From contig JACRJM010000009.1 of NCBI GenBank assembly GCA_016219965.1, forward strand, positions 76,553 to 140,552: a stretch of 64,000 bases of DNA, read 5' to 3'. Shown one piece after another: positions 51,864-60,957 of this stretch (the first letter of the stretch is position 1; each line of letters opens with the position of its first letter). The notes beneath the pieces are model-generated. The model searched no databases and was not told the DNA's origin. It saw only the letters and a program-made list of their open reading frames with translations. A program made the position numbers and the translations under genes. This DNA comes from Candidatus Schekmanbacteria bacterium (lineage in GTDB: Bacteria > Schekmanbacteria > GWA2-38-11 > J061).

Positions 51864-53249
51864 ATGAAAATACTTCTCCTTAATCCTCCGGCAAGACAGA
51901 AAAGTCATGAGAGCATTGTTGTCCCTCCTCTCGGGCTTGCATATCTTGCATCTTCCGCAAAAAAGGAAGGCTTTCATGTTTCCATTCTCGATGCCTTTGC
52001 GCTTGGCATGGACTGGAATGAGCTTGAATCAGCAGTTGAGAAGCTCTCTCCTGATATACTGGGGATAGGCGGCATGAGCCCTGTCATAGATACGACTTTC
52101 AGGGCTGTAAAATTACTCCGGGGCAAAGTAAAGACTATTATAATGGGCGGCCCCCATATTACCGCCTTTGGTGCCGGAATATTTGAACAATGTCCCGAGA
52201 TAGACATAGGTGTTTACGGGGAAGGAGAGAGGACATTTGTCGAGCTTCTAAAATCAATATCAGAGAGGAAAACTTTTAACCATGTTGATGGGGTCATAAC
52301 CAGAGAGTTTACCGGAAAACCAAGAGAGATGATAAAAGATATTGATTCAATCCCTTATCCAAGCCGCGATGGACTTCCAAATGATAGATACCGTTACCTT
52401 TTCGGATGGAAAGGAAAGATGACGACTATGTTCACTTCGCGGGGATGTCCTTATCACTGCGTCTTCTGCGATAAATCGGTGTTCGGTACAGGCTGGAGGT
52501 CGAGGTCGCCTGAAAATATTATTTCCGAGATAGAAGAGGTTGTAAATCTCTACGGGACGAGGAATATCATATTTTATGATGATCTTTTCACACTTCAAAA
52601 GGAAAGGGTCCTTAAACTTTGTGCACTGATAGAGGAGCGTAAGCTTAAAATCCAGTGGAAATGCGAGGGACGCGCTGACAGGATAGACAGGGAAATGCTG
52701 AGAACTATGAAAAAAGCAGGGTGCCAGGTTATTGCCTTTGGTGTTGAAAGCGGCAACCAGAAGGGCCTTGACTATCTTAAGAAATCCATGGACCTCGGAA
52801 AAGTGAAAGATGCTTTTTCCATGGCAAAAAAGGAAGGAATAGAGACGATTGCGTATTTCATTCTTGGAATACCCAACGAGACGTTTGATGAGGAAAAGAA
52901 GACCGTTGAATTTGCCCTGGAAATAGATCCTACCTATGCTCAGTTCAGTGCCCTATCCCCCTATTACGGGACATGGCTGTATGATGAAGCATTGAAGAAT
53001 GGCTGGTACCGAGAGATAGATGCACAGAATCCGGCTGACAAAGATCTTAAAAGACCTGTAGTTGTCTCGGAACTCTGGGATGAGGACAAACTAAAAGAAA
53101 TAGTCCGTTTTGCCTACAGGAGGTTTTACTTCAGGACCGGATATGTGTTAAGAAGGCTTAGATATTTTGCATCTCCTTCGAAATTTATTGAGCTTTTCAT
53201 GTCGGGACTCTCTTTTTTGAGGTGGTATTTTATTGGAAGGCGGAATTGA
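51864..53249 (+). CDS. B12-binding radical SAM protein
   Basis: 461 residues. Cobalamin domain MKILLLNPPARQKSHESIVV, PLGLAYLASSAKKEGFHVSI, IIMGGPHITAFGAGIF; radical SAM motif SRGCPYHCVFCDKSVFG near 190; FYDDLFTLQKERVL, FGVESGNQKGLDYLKKS and FILGIPNETFDEE. It differs in detail from the three-member subfamily at 43.3, 44.8 and 55.4 kb. The C-terminal end FIELFMSGLSFLRWYF recurs, decayed, at 60.9 kb. Reaction unknown; methylation of a glycan or lipid intermediate is the best guess from context. Confidence 0.88.
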   Translation: MKILLLNPPARQKSHESIVVPPLGLAYLASSAKKEGFHVSILDAFALGMDWNELESAVEKLSPDILGIGGMSPVIDTTFRAVKLLRGKVKTIIMGGPHITAFGAGIFEQCPEIDIGVYGEGERTFVELLKSISERKTFNHVDGVITREFTGKPREMIKDIDSIPYPSRDGLPNDRYRYLFGWKGKMTTMFTSRGCPYHCVFCDKSVFGTGWRSRSPENIISEIEEVVNLYGTRNIIFYDDLFTLQKERVLKLCALIEERKLKIQWKCEGRADRIDREMLRTMKKAGCQVIAFGVESGNQKGLDYLKKSMDLGKVKDAFSMAKKEGIETIAYFILGIPNETFDEEKKTVEFALEIDPTYAQFSALSPYYGTWLYDEALKNGWYREIDAQNPADKDLKRPVVVSELWDEDKLKEIVRFAYRRFYFRTGYVLRRLRYFASPSKFIELFMSGLSFLRWYFIGRRN

Positions 53250-53332
53250 AAAACTTTTGTTCTGGCTGTCAGATAAGTAAGAAGATAATTGATGCGAAAA
53301 AAAAGTAAACTTACAGAGTGCGATCATACAAT

Positions 53333-54526
53333 ATGAATATTAATAAAATGAAAGCCATTGATAAGTGGCTTGGAATTCCTCTCTGCGTATTTCTCACCAT
53401 ATTCAATAAAGTCTGGATATTCCGTAAATCTGCAAAAAGAAATAATGCGGTTAAGAAAATTTTAGTTATGAAATACTTTGGAATAGGAAGCATTTTGCTT
53501 GCTACGCCGGCTTTAAGGGCATTGAGGAAAGGGTATCCGGAGGCAAAAATAACATTTCTTACATTTTCAGGCAATCAGGAGATCTGTAATCTTTTAAAGG
53601 TTGCAGATGATTATATATATCTTTCCACAACTGACTTTTCAGCATTCTTTTTTCAGACTCTTAAAACCTTATATAGGATAAGGAAGGAACATTTTGATAT
53701 ATCTATAGACATGGAGTTTTTTTCCAAGTTCTCCACAATAATGAATTATCTTACCGGAGCTCAAAGAAGAATAGGTTTTTTTTCCCGGCAGATGTGGAGG
53801 GGAAATTTATTGACTGATCATATCTATTATAACCAGCACAGACATATAGTTGACATCTTCCTGGCCCTTGTTGCTGTTTTGGGTATCAATACAAAAGATA
53901 AAGAGGTGGAAAGAATTAAAACTTCAGATGAAGAAAAAAAATATATCAGAGAATTCCTTAAATCAGAGGGTGTTGGTGAAAAAGATTTGCTGATAGGCGT
54001 AAATGTTAATGCCAGCGATATGTGTTATGAAAGGAAATGGCCGGGAGAAAGTTTTGCAAAGTTGATATCCAGATTAATAACTTCTCATGATGCCAAAGTA
54101 GTTTTAATAGGGGGTAAAGAGGATAAAGGATATGTTGAAAAATTAGTTGAAGGAATTGACTTCAAAGAAAAGATTTTAAATTTAGCAGGAAGATTAAATC
54201 TTACCCAGCTCTTGGCTTTTTTAAGCGAAGTAAAGTTCTTCATAACTAATGATAGCGGACCGCTCCACCTTGCTGTTTCGTTGGGAATCCCTACTGTGTC
54301 TTTTTTTGGTCCAGAAACTCCATCTCTTTATGGACCTCCCATAGATGATGGCAACAACCTTGTATTTTATAAAAACCTTTATTGTAGCCCATGCCTGAGT
54401 GTCTATAATGTTAAGACTGCAGTTTGTAATGGGGATAACCAGTGCTTGAAGCAGATCTCTTTTGAAGAAGTTTACAAGGCAATCGAGGAAAAATATTTTT
54501 CTCATGAATATGATAGGCTGCCATAG
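53333..54526 (+). CDS. GT9 glycosyltransferase (heptosyltransferase-like)
   Basis: 397 residues from ATG 53333; a GTG at 53318 is also in frame. GT-B fold pattern of ADP-heptose:LPS heptosyltransferases: KKILVMKYFGIGSILLATPALRALRKGYP near 43-71, ERKWPGESFAKLISRL, VVLIGGKEDKGYVEKL, and ITNDSGPLHLAVSLGIPTVSFFGPETPSLYGP. The last part has several Cys (YCSPCLSVYN, AVCNGDNQCLKQI). It probably adds a heptose or similar sugar to an LPS-like core or glycolipid. The 83 bases before it hold nothing visible. Confidence 0.88.
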   Translation: MNINKMKAIDKWLGIPLCVFLTIFNKVWIFRKSAKRNNAVKKILVMKYFGIGSILLATPALRALRKGYPEAKITFLTFSGNQEICNLLKVADDYIYLSTTDFSAFFFQTLKTLYRIRKEHFDISIDMEFFSKFSTIMNYLTGAQRRIGFFSRQMWRGNLLTDHIYYNQHRHIVDIFLALVAVLGINTKDKEVERIKTSDEEKKYIREFLKSEGVGEKDLLIGVNVNASDMCYERKWPGESFAKLISRLITSHDAKVVLIGGKEDKGYVEKLVEGIDFKEKILNLAGRLNLTQLLAFLSEVKFFITNDSGPLHLAVSLGIPTVSFFGPETPSLYGPPIDDGNNLVFYKNLYCSPCLSVYNVKTAVCNGDNQCLKQISFEEVYKAIEEKYFSHEYDRLP

Positions 54527-54528
54527 AA

Positions 54529-55380
54529 ATGAACAACTCACCATGCATTATCTGCGGTACAGAGAAAAAGAAAAGTGTGTATTTAATGGATGGTTACCAT
54601 CTGGTTAAATGCGCTTCCTGCGGATTAGTGTCTGCAGATCCTCAACCTGATGATGAAGCGCTAAGGGGCTTTTACAATGAAAATTATTATGATAGCTGGG
54701 GCGGATTAAACAGGTTGGAAGCAGTAAGAAAGATGAAGATGTCGACTTTCAACAAGTGGTTTGATGAGCTTGAAAAGATAAAAAAAAACGGAAGGATGCT
54801 GGATATAGGATGCGCATTTGGGTTCTCCCTTGAGGCCGCAGAGAAGAGAGGATGGGATGTTTACGGTATGGAGCTTTCGGGATTTTCCGCATCCGTAGCA
54901 AAAGAAAGATTTGGAGAAAGAATCAAAGAAAGTTTAAGTGAATTTGATGACGGCTTCTTCAATGTAATAACAATGTTTGATCTCATCGAACATCTGCCTT
55001 CACCTGTTGGTATTTTAAAGGAAATAAAAAGAATATTGGCTAATCAGGGAGTCGTGCTACTCAGTACCCCCAATATAAAAAGCCTTTCATCAAGACTGAT
55101 GGGAAAAAAATGGTTTCATGTCAAATGTGAACACCTCTACTATTTTGATCCTGACACCATAAGGCTTTTTTTTCATAAAGAGGAATTCAATGTGGTTAAA
55201 GTAATTCCTGCAGTAAAGGCTTTTAACCTTGACTATATCCGGTTCCAGCTCAGCACCTATCAATTGCCATTGATGACACCACTTACAAATGGCTTATGCA
55301 AAATTCTGCCTGAATGGTACCTCAATAAGAACGCCTTTTTCCGGATCGGTGAAATGCTTGTTTTTGTAAGGGCGCTGTAA
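54529..55380 (+). CDS. Zinc-finger SAM methyltransferase
   Basis: 283 residues. N-terminal C-x2-C pairs (CIICG at residue 6, CASCG near 29) form a putative zinc site, followed by FYNENYYDSW. The class I core has MLDIGCAFGFSLEAAEKRGW near 90, YGMELSGFSASVAKERFG and MFDLIEHLPSPVGILKEIKR. Zinc-finger methyltransferases of this layout include sugar C-methyltransferases such as those making branched deoxysugars, so a nucleotide-sugar substrate is plausible. It directly abuts a B12 radical SAM gene, with no gap. Confidence 0.85.
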   Translation: MNNSPCIICGTEKKKSVYLMDGYHLVKCASCGLVSADPQPDDEALRGFYNENYYDSWGGLNRLEAVRKMKMSTFNKWFDELEKIKKNGRMLDIGCAFGFSLEAAEKRGWDVYGMELSGFSASVAKERFGERIKESLSEFDDGFFNVITMFDLIEHLPSPVGILKEIKRILANQGVVLLSTPNIKSLSSRLMGKKWFHVKCEHLYYFDPDTIRLFFHKEEFNVVKVIPAVKAFNLDYIRFQLSTYQLPLMTPLTNGLCKILPEWYLNKNAFFRIGEMLVFVRAL

Positions 55381-56805
55381 ATGGCAAAGATAGCCTTTGT
55401 CCAGAACCTCGCATATGAATATCTGGGTGTTATGTACCTTTCATCTGTCTTGAAAAAAGCAGGGCATGATGTTGAAATATTCATCGGTGATGGCGGGAAA
55501 CGTTTGATTGAAGAAGTAATTGAATATGATCCCGGCATTGTAGCTTTTTCCTGCACTACTGGACTGCATCGGTGGTGCCTCAAAATGGCAGAAGATTTAA
55601 AAAAAAGAAGCAGGGCATTCATGGTGCTTGGCGGTCCGCACCCGACATTCTTTCCCGAGATGATAATGTCGCCCGGTGTTGACGGAGTATGTATTGGCGA
55701 GGGGGAAGCCCCGTTACTTGAACTTGCCGGCGGGATTTCAAATAGTGAGGATATAAGTGGAATAAGAAACTGGTGGTTGAAATTACCCGGTGAGAATATC
55801 ATAAAAAATGAGATAAGGAATCTCATTGAAGACCTGGATTCACTTCCATTCCCGGATAGAGAGCTATATTCCAGGAGATATCCTTCTATAAATAAATCCC
55901 AGAAGGCATTTATTACTGCCAGAGGATGTCCGTTTAACTGCTCCTTTTGCTTCAACCATGCCATGAAAAAGATTTATGCAGGAAAAGGAAAATATGTAAG
56001 AAGAAGAAGTATTAAGAATGTAATTGAGGAAATAAAGGAAGTAAAAAATAATTATAATCTTAAAGTAGTATATATTCAGGATGATACTTTCACACTTGAT
56101 AAAGAATGGATCAGGGAATTTTCGGATGTATACAAAAGTGAAATTGCCCTCCCTTTTATCTGCCTGATCAGGGCTGACACAACTGATGAAGAAACGATAA
56201 GATTATTAAAAAATGCAAATTGCACTAGGGTTTTTTTTGGCATTGAGTCAGGGGACGAAGGTTTAAGGAATAATCTCCTTTCAAAAGGAGTGACTGATAA
56301 GGAGATATTTGAAACCGCGGCATTACTAAAGAAATATAAAATACCTTTCAGGACATATAATATGCTGGGTCTTCCCGGAGAAACGATTGAACAGGCTTTT
56401 AAGACTATAGATATAAATGTGAAAATTGGGACAGATTACCCCTGGTGTTCTTTGTTTCAGCCTTATCCACGGACAGTTCTTGGAGAATCCGCAGTAACAA
56501 TGGGATATTTAGATAGAGAGAGTAATATAGCCGAATCCTCTTTTTTTAGGACAACTGTTTTAAAATCTCCTCAAAGCAGGGAGCTCGCAAATTTACAAAA
56601 ATTATTTTTCTGGAACGTAAAAATCCCCATCTTTAAACCGCTTATTGGTAAACTAATCAAGTTACCGTCAAATTTTGTTTTTGATATATTTTTTCTGATT
56701 GGATATGGATATTGTTTTTTAAGAAGTGAAAGCTTTACTTTAAAGGAACTCATGACAATTGGTGTGAACAATCTTAAAAGATTCTTTTTTTCTTCCTCTT
56801 CTTAA
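55381..56805 (+). CDS. B12-binding radical SAM protein (third member of the subfamily)
   Basis: 474 residues. Same subfamily as the tandem pair at 43.3 and 44.8 kb: AFVQNLAYEYLGVMYLSSVL, LGGPHPTFFPEMI, DLDSLPFPDREL, ARGCPFNCSFCFNHAMKK, GKGKYVRRRSIKNVIEEIKE, IQDDTFTLDKEW, NMLGLPGETIEQ. CHVRPGT of the pair is replaced by CLIRADT. The C-terminus is hydrophobic. It starts on the base after the methyltransferase stop, the closest of the pairings in the locus, so a joint reaction sequence is likely. Confidence 0.88.
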   Translation: MAKIAFVQNLAYEYLGVMYLSSVLKKAGHDVEIFIGDGGKRLIEEVIEYDPGIVAFSCTTGLHRWCLKMAEDLKKRSRAFMVLGGPHPTFFPEMIMSPGVDGVCIGEGEAPLLELAGGISNSEDISGIRNWWLKLPGENIIKNEIRNLIEDLDSLPFPDRELYSRRYPSINKSQKAFITARGCPFNCSFCFNHAMKKIYAGKGKYVRRRSIKNVIEEIKEVKNNYNLKVVYIQDDTFTLDKEWIREFSDVYKSEIALPFICLIRADTTDEETIRLLKNANCTRVFFGIESGDEGLRNNLLSKGVTDKEIFETAALLKKYKIPFRTYNMLGLPGETIEQAFKTIDINVKIGTDYPWCSLFQPYPRTVLGESAVTMGYLDRESNIAESSFFRTTVLKSPQSRELANLQKLFFWNVKIPIFKPLIGKLIKLPSNFVFDIFFLIGYGYCFLRSESFTLKELMTIGVNNLKRFFFSSSS

Positions 56806-56810
56806 GAAAA

Positions 56811-58442
56811 ATGCTTAAAAAAACTACATATATCTTCTGTTGCATTCTTATTGCAGAGTTTGCCTTCTTTCTATGGTCTAACTATAGACTTACATCTACT
56901 CTCAATCTCCCAACTGATGACGGCTATATTTATTTAAATTATATAAAAAATGCGGCTGAAGGGCATTTTTTTGAATATAACATTGGAGAAAAAAGTGGAG
57001 GGGTAACGGGTTTTTTATGGTATGTGGTACTGACTCCTGTTTTTTTTATTTCACGGTTTTTTTTCAGCGATATTTATAAGGCTCTTCTTTTTGCCAATTA
57101 TTTTTCAGGTCTTGTTCTCCTTGTTTTGTCGCTTATTGTTCTTCTGCGGTTATCTTATTATCTGTCAGAGTCTGAGTATGTACCTGTTGTATGCGGTATA
57201 TTGTTCATAGTGAATTCAAAGCTGATCTGGGGAGCTTTGAGCGGAATGGAAGTACCTCTTACAGCTTTTATGATTCTCATATCATTAAATTATTTTTTTA
57301 AAGATTATGACAAAGGGAAATTCAAGTGGAGTCTGTTATTATTGGGATTATGCGGATGGACAAGAGAAGAGCTTTATATCCTTCCGTCTCTGGCTGTAAT
57401 TTTCCTTTTCCTTGAGCATTTCGGTATTGTATCAAGAATTTTTGGCATTGATATCGATAACAAAAGAATCAGTTTACGTGACTTGATTAAATCCATAATC
57501 ATTCCTGCTCCGATAGCAGTTATCCCGCTTTTCCTATACTGGTATTTTACAGGACTTCTATTCCCAACCCCATTTTATATCTATGTTCCGGAGGGGTATA
57601 ATATAAACAATCTTTGGGCCGGCTATCTTGCTATGGCTGATCAGCTTGACCTATATCATATATTTTTATATCTCTTTGCTCTCATTGGGTTGGTCTTTAT
57701 CATTGCAAAGAAAATCAGACTTTTGGACAATTTATTCTCAGCAACATTTGTTTTTACATTTTTTACCTGGAAGGCTTTAAAATCTATTTATCTCGGGACG
57801 GTTTTTAGATATGTAACACCTTATGATCCGTTAATTTCTATTGCAGCCTCGATCGGTTTGTTTGCATTAGGTGAATCTATTTATAGAAATGTAACAATGG
57901 ATATAAGATACAGAAATAAATCCAACTACATTAAAGCGGCTTTAATAATTCCATTTAGTTTTGTTATTTGTTACTTTTCTTTTATAACATTTGACTTTGC
58001 TCAAAAAGAATACCCAACCCATGTACAAAATATAAATGATGCTGTTGTCAGTGTAGCAGAATGGATTTCAGTCAACTGTCCAGGCAATGCAGTGGTAGCC
58101 GCAGTTCCTATCGGAGGCATAAAACTTTATTCCAACAGAACGACAATAGATATAGACGGGCTTACAACTCACTACATGATGGGCCGCTCTCCAGGGAATA
58201 AAAGCGATTTTAGGTACTGGATAAATCTTCTTGAATACATGAAAAGAAGAAGGTCAGACTATATAGTCTATTTTAGAAGCAGCTTCATAAATGAGGCTCC
58301 ATTCCCATTTTTTAAGCTCCTCCATTCGTTTCCCATTCCCAATAATATAATAGTTCCATCTTCTCCGGTTGATGTTTACATGGTTGACTGGGCCTACTAT
58401 AATAAAATAATGTCAAACATTATGGAACGGACAGCTAATTGA
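56811..58442 (+). CDS. GT-C membrane glycosyltransferase
   Basis: 543 residues with about a dozen membrane helices. First loop NLPTDDGYIYLNYIKNAAEG near 32-51 with the DD motif, then FFEYNIGEKSGGVTGFLWY, GALSGMEVPLTAFM and CGWTREELYILPSL. These match the GT-C group that includes arabinosyl- and mannosyltransferases using polyprenyl-phosphate sugars. C-terminal 150 residues form a soluble domain. Five bases after the radical SAM gene. Confidence 0.82.
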   Translation: MLKKTTYIFCCILIAEFAFFLWSNYRLTSTLNLPTDDGYIYLNYIKNAAEGHFFEYNIGEKSGGVTGFLWYVVLTPVFFISRFFFSDIYKALLFANYFSGLVLLVLSLIVLLRLSYYLSESEYVPVVCGILFIVNSKLIWGALSGMEVPLTAFMILISLNYFFKDYDKGKFKWSLLLLGLCGWTREELYILPSLAVIFLFLEHFGIVSRIFGIDIDNKRISLRDLIKSIIIPAPIAVIPLFLYWYFTGLLFPTPFYIYVPEGYNINNLWAGYLAMADQLDLYHIFLYLFALIGLVFIIAKKIRLLDNLFSATFVFTFFTWKALKSIYLGTVFRYVTPYDPLISIAASIGLFALGESIYRNVTMDIRYRNKSNYIKAALIIPFSFVICYFSFITFDFAQKEYPTHVQNINDAVVSVAEWISVNCPGNAVVAAVPIGGIKLYSNRTTIDIDGLTTHYMMGRSPGNKSDFRYWINLLEYMKRRRSDYIVYFRSSFINEAPFPFFKLLHSFPIPNNIIVPSSPVDVYMVDWAYYNKIMSNIMERTAN

Positions 58443-58477
58443 ATTTATTTGAGGAGGGATGAAGTCTGGAGATTGCG

Positions 58478-58960
58478 TTGAAAGATTACGTGAAAAAAGT
58501 ATTATCTCTTTCTTCTGATAAGGATTATTTTTTTTTCAATTTTGTCGCTCTTTTCTCAGGGTTTGCTTTCGGCGTTTATACTTTTCTTTTTTTAGTGTAT
58601 TTCTTCCCAATTAAATTTAATCAACCTGTAAATGATTTAGGAATAATCGGGCTTACAAATCTTTATGGATATTCAAAACAGATGGAAATCTTTTATTATT
58701 TTTCCTCTTTGGTTGTTATAACCGCTGCAGGTGTTATGGCATGGTTTGCGTGGATTATCTATTCTGCCATCTTGGCAAAATATTTTGCCGTATCAGTTGA
58801 AAAAGCCTGCCGTTTTTCCTCTTTTGATTTTACGCCCTCAATCGTATCTTTATTGCTGATGCTTGTTTATAAACCGGCTTTTAACATTTCTTTGATTTTC
58901 CTTTTGGTTATTATTGCGGCTATAAAGGCTTCCAACCTTTTTATACTCAAGAGAAAATGA
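58478..58960 (+). CDS. Small integral membrane protein
   Basis: 160 residues from TTG 58478, with GGAG seven bases upstream. Four or five hydrophobic segments, no catalytic motif. It resembles no family I know. It may be an accessory subunit for the neighbouring GT-C enzymes. The ATG of the next gene overlaps its stop, implying coupled translation. Confidence 0.6.
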   Translation: MKDYVKKVLSLSSDKDYFFFNFVALFSGFAFGVYTFLFLVYFFPIKFNQPVNDLGIIGLTNLYGYSKQMEIFYYFSSLVVITAAGVMAWFAWIIYSAILAKYFAVSVEKACRFSSFDFTPSIVSLLLMLVYKPAFNISLIFLLVIIAAIKASNLFILKRK

Positions 58961-60900
58961 TAACCAAGCCCCGCAGATTATTTAATAGTATTGGCATGGA
59001 AAAGATCTGGCTGATTGTGGATTATCTCATATTGCCGGCTGCTGTTTTTCTGCTCAATCCTACATCTTTCTGGAATTTTATAGTTCCCTGGGATGAGGGG
59101 CAGTATTCAGCTGCAGTCAATGAACTAATGAGGGGAAAGACACTCTATAAGGATGTATGGATTCTCTATCCTCCTTTACAGATATATCCTCTCTATTTTG
59201 TTTTTAAGATATTTGGTCCCACGCTCTTAAACCAGAGGATTTATTTTGACGTGCTTGGCGGCATTGGAAGGGTTCTTGGTTATTTTACTGCGAGGTCCCT
59301 TTTAAGAAACAGATTTTTTGTGATATTTGCCTCGGTGCTTCTTCTTTCCAATTATGAACTTAGCAAAATTAGGGTCGCTCCCGGCCTGATCGCAATTATT
59401 ATGCTTTTCAAATTTCTGGAAAATAAAAATTATTACTGGCTATTCTCTTCGGGATTGCTGTTGGGTTCCCTTTTCGTATTTTCACAGGAAACCAGCCTGA
59501 GCGGAATGATTTCGGCAGTTGCGGCACTTACAATATTCTCGGTTAATAAAAAAATATGGCGGAAGGAACTGTTGAGATACCTGATAGTCATATCTGCAGG
59601 GTTTATTATAGTTCCTGCGCTTTTTACTTTGTATTTCTATTTCGCAGGGGCATTGAAAGAGTTTTTTGATGTGATGATAAAATATCCTGTGTATGTCACA
59701 TCCGGTTACACAGGTCTTGCTTTCCCGGTACCTCCAATATTTACATATTCATACTCATTTAAAGATTTGTTTTTTTTATTGACTGACAACATATCGCTTT
59801 TTTATATTCCTGTTGGAATATATTTAATGACATTTATTTACCTCTGTGTGAGCTGGATACAGAGAAAGACATCTGTTGAAAAGATAAAGATATTTTCTTT
59901 TTTAATATTTGGAGTTTTTCTTTTCAGGTCTGCGCTTGGAAGATCGGATTTGCATCATCTCCTGTATTCGATATCGCCCGCCATTTTTATAGCAGTTTTT
60001 TTTATTGAGAAGGTTTTTCTGAGAATAAAAGAGTGTTTTAATGAAAAGCATTTTAAATTTGTTACAAAAGTTGAAACCATATTTATGATTTGTTTGCTGA
60101 CTACGTCAGTGTTTTATCTAAGTTATGTTTTCAATCTTGCAAACTTTTTCAAAGAGACCAGATTAGTAACAGTTTTAAAAGATAAATCCTTTGGGAGCGA
60201 AGAAGATGTGTCAGTACTTAACCTTGTAAGGGGAGGTGGTTTGAAAACCGGAAATGCGCAGGCAAGGCATTTTGAGAAAGTGATTTCTTATATGACGTAT
60301 AGCATAGATTATAATGAGCCGGTTTTTATAATTCCTCAGCAGGCAATATATTATTTTCTGGCTGACAGGATAAACCCAACCAAGTACTGCATGAGCATAT
60401 TCGCAATTACGCATCAAATGAGAGAAGAGGTTATAAACGATCTCAAAAAATATTCTGTTAAAAAGATTGTATATGAACTTGACCAGGAGATTGATGGTAT
60501 ATCAGGCGAAGAGTACAGTCCTGAATTAAGCAGGTATATCTTTGAGAACTATGGGTTGGAAAAACAGGTTGATAACACGCTTTTCCTGCGTTCTTTGAGT
60601 ATTGATGAAAAAAACAATCCGCTTAAACCACTTGTTTCGTTGTTTCTGATAAGGGGAAATGCCCTGGAAAGAGAGGGCCCGCTTTATGTTGAGCTCTATA
60701 ACGATGAGGTGAAAAAGCTGCAAGGACTTTTACAGGAATTTCCGGAAAACACCAATTATCATAACTATATGGGAGTCCTTTATGCTATTGGAAAAGATTT
60801 TAACAGGGCAAGAAATGAATGGCTTGAGTGCATCAAAATTGATCCAAACTGTAATGTTGCTATAACTAATCTTAAAAACCTGGAGCAGACTGCCCGCTGA
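58957..60900 (+). CDS. GT-C-like membrane protein with C-terminal TPR-like motif
   Basis: 647 residues. The GT-C acidic loop IVPWDEGQYSAAVNELMRGK near 43-62 is followed by LYKDVWILYPPLQIYPLYF. Membrane helices extend to about residue 400. A soluble tail ends with a TPR-like unit (NYHNYMGVLYAIGKDFNRAR, then CIKIDPNCNVAITNL) in the last 45 residues, unusual for GT-C proteins. Probable polyprenyl-sugar-dependent transferase; the tail may bind a partner. ATGA overlap with the upstream small membrane protein. Confidence 0.72.
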   Translation: MITKPRRLFNSIGMEKIWLIVDYLILPAAVFLLNPTSFWNFIVPWDEGQYSAAVNELMRGKTLYKDVWILYPPLQIYPLYFVFKIFGPTLLNQRIYFDVLGGIGRVLGYFTARSLLRNRFFVIFASVLLLSNYELSKIRVAPGLIAIIMLFKFLENKNYYWLFSSGLLLGSLFVFSQETSLSGMISAVAALTIFSVNKKIWRKELLRYLIVISAGFIIVPALFTLYFYFAGALKEFFDVMIKYPVYVTSGYTGLAFPVPPIFTYSYSFKDLFFLLTDNISLFYIPVGIYLMTFIYLCVSWIQRKTSVEKIKIFSFLIFGVFLFRSALGRSDLHHLLYSISPAIFIAVFFIEKVFLRIKECFNEKHFKFVTKVETIFMICLLTTSVFYLSYVFNLANFFKETRLVTVLKDKSFGSEEDVSVLNLVRGGGLKTGNAQARHFEKVISYMTYSIDYNEPVFIIPQQAIYYFLADRINPTKYCMSIFAITHQMREEVINDLKKYSVKKIVYELDQEIDGISGEEYSPELSRYIFENYGLEKQVDNTLFLRSLSIDEKNNPLKPLVSLFLIRGNALEREGPLYVELYNDEVKKLQGLLQEFPENTNYHNYMGVLYAIGKDFNRARNEWLECIKIDPNCNVAITNLKNLEQTAR

Positions 60901-60957
60901 AATTTGTCAAAGATTTTCTGAGCTTTTTATGCCAGGTTTCTTTTAAGGTGGTATTTT
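60898..60957 (+). pseudogene. Decayed 3' end of a B12 radical SAM gene
   Basis: The gap between two GT genes resembles the 3' coding end at 53181-53231: both have AAATTT, GAGCTTTT and AGGTGGTATTTT in the same order, with short insertions and deletions. Translated piecewise it gives FLSF/ELFMPGF and RWYF-like pieces of FIELFMSGLSFLRWYF, but shifted and with a stop. The remnant's AAGGTGG now serves as ribosome site for the next gene. Confidence 0.5.
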
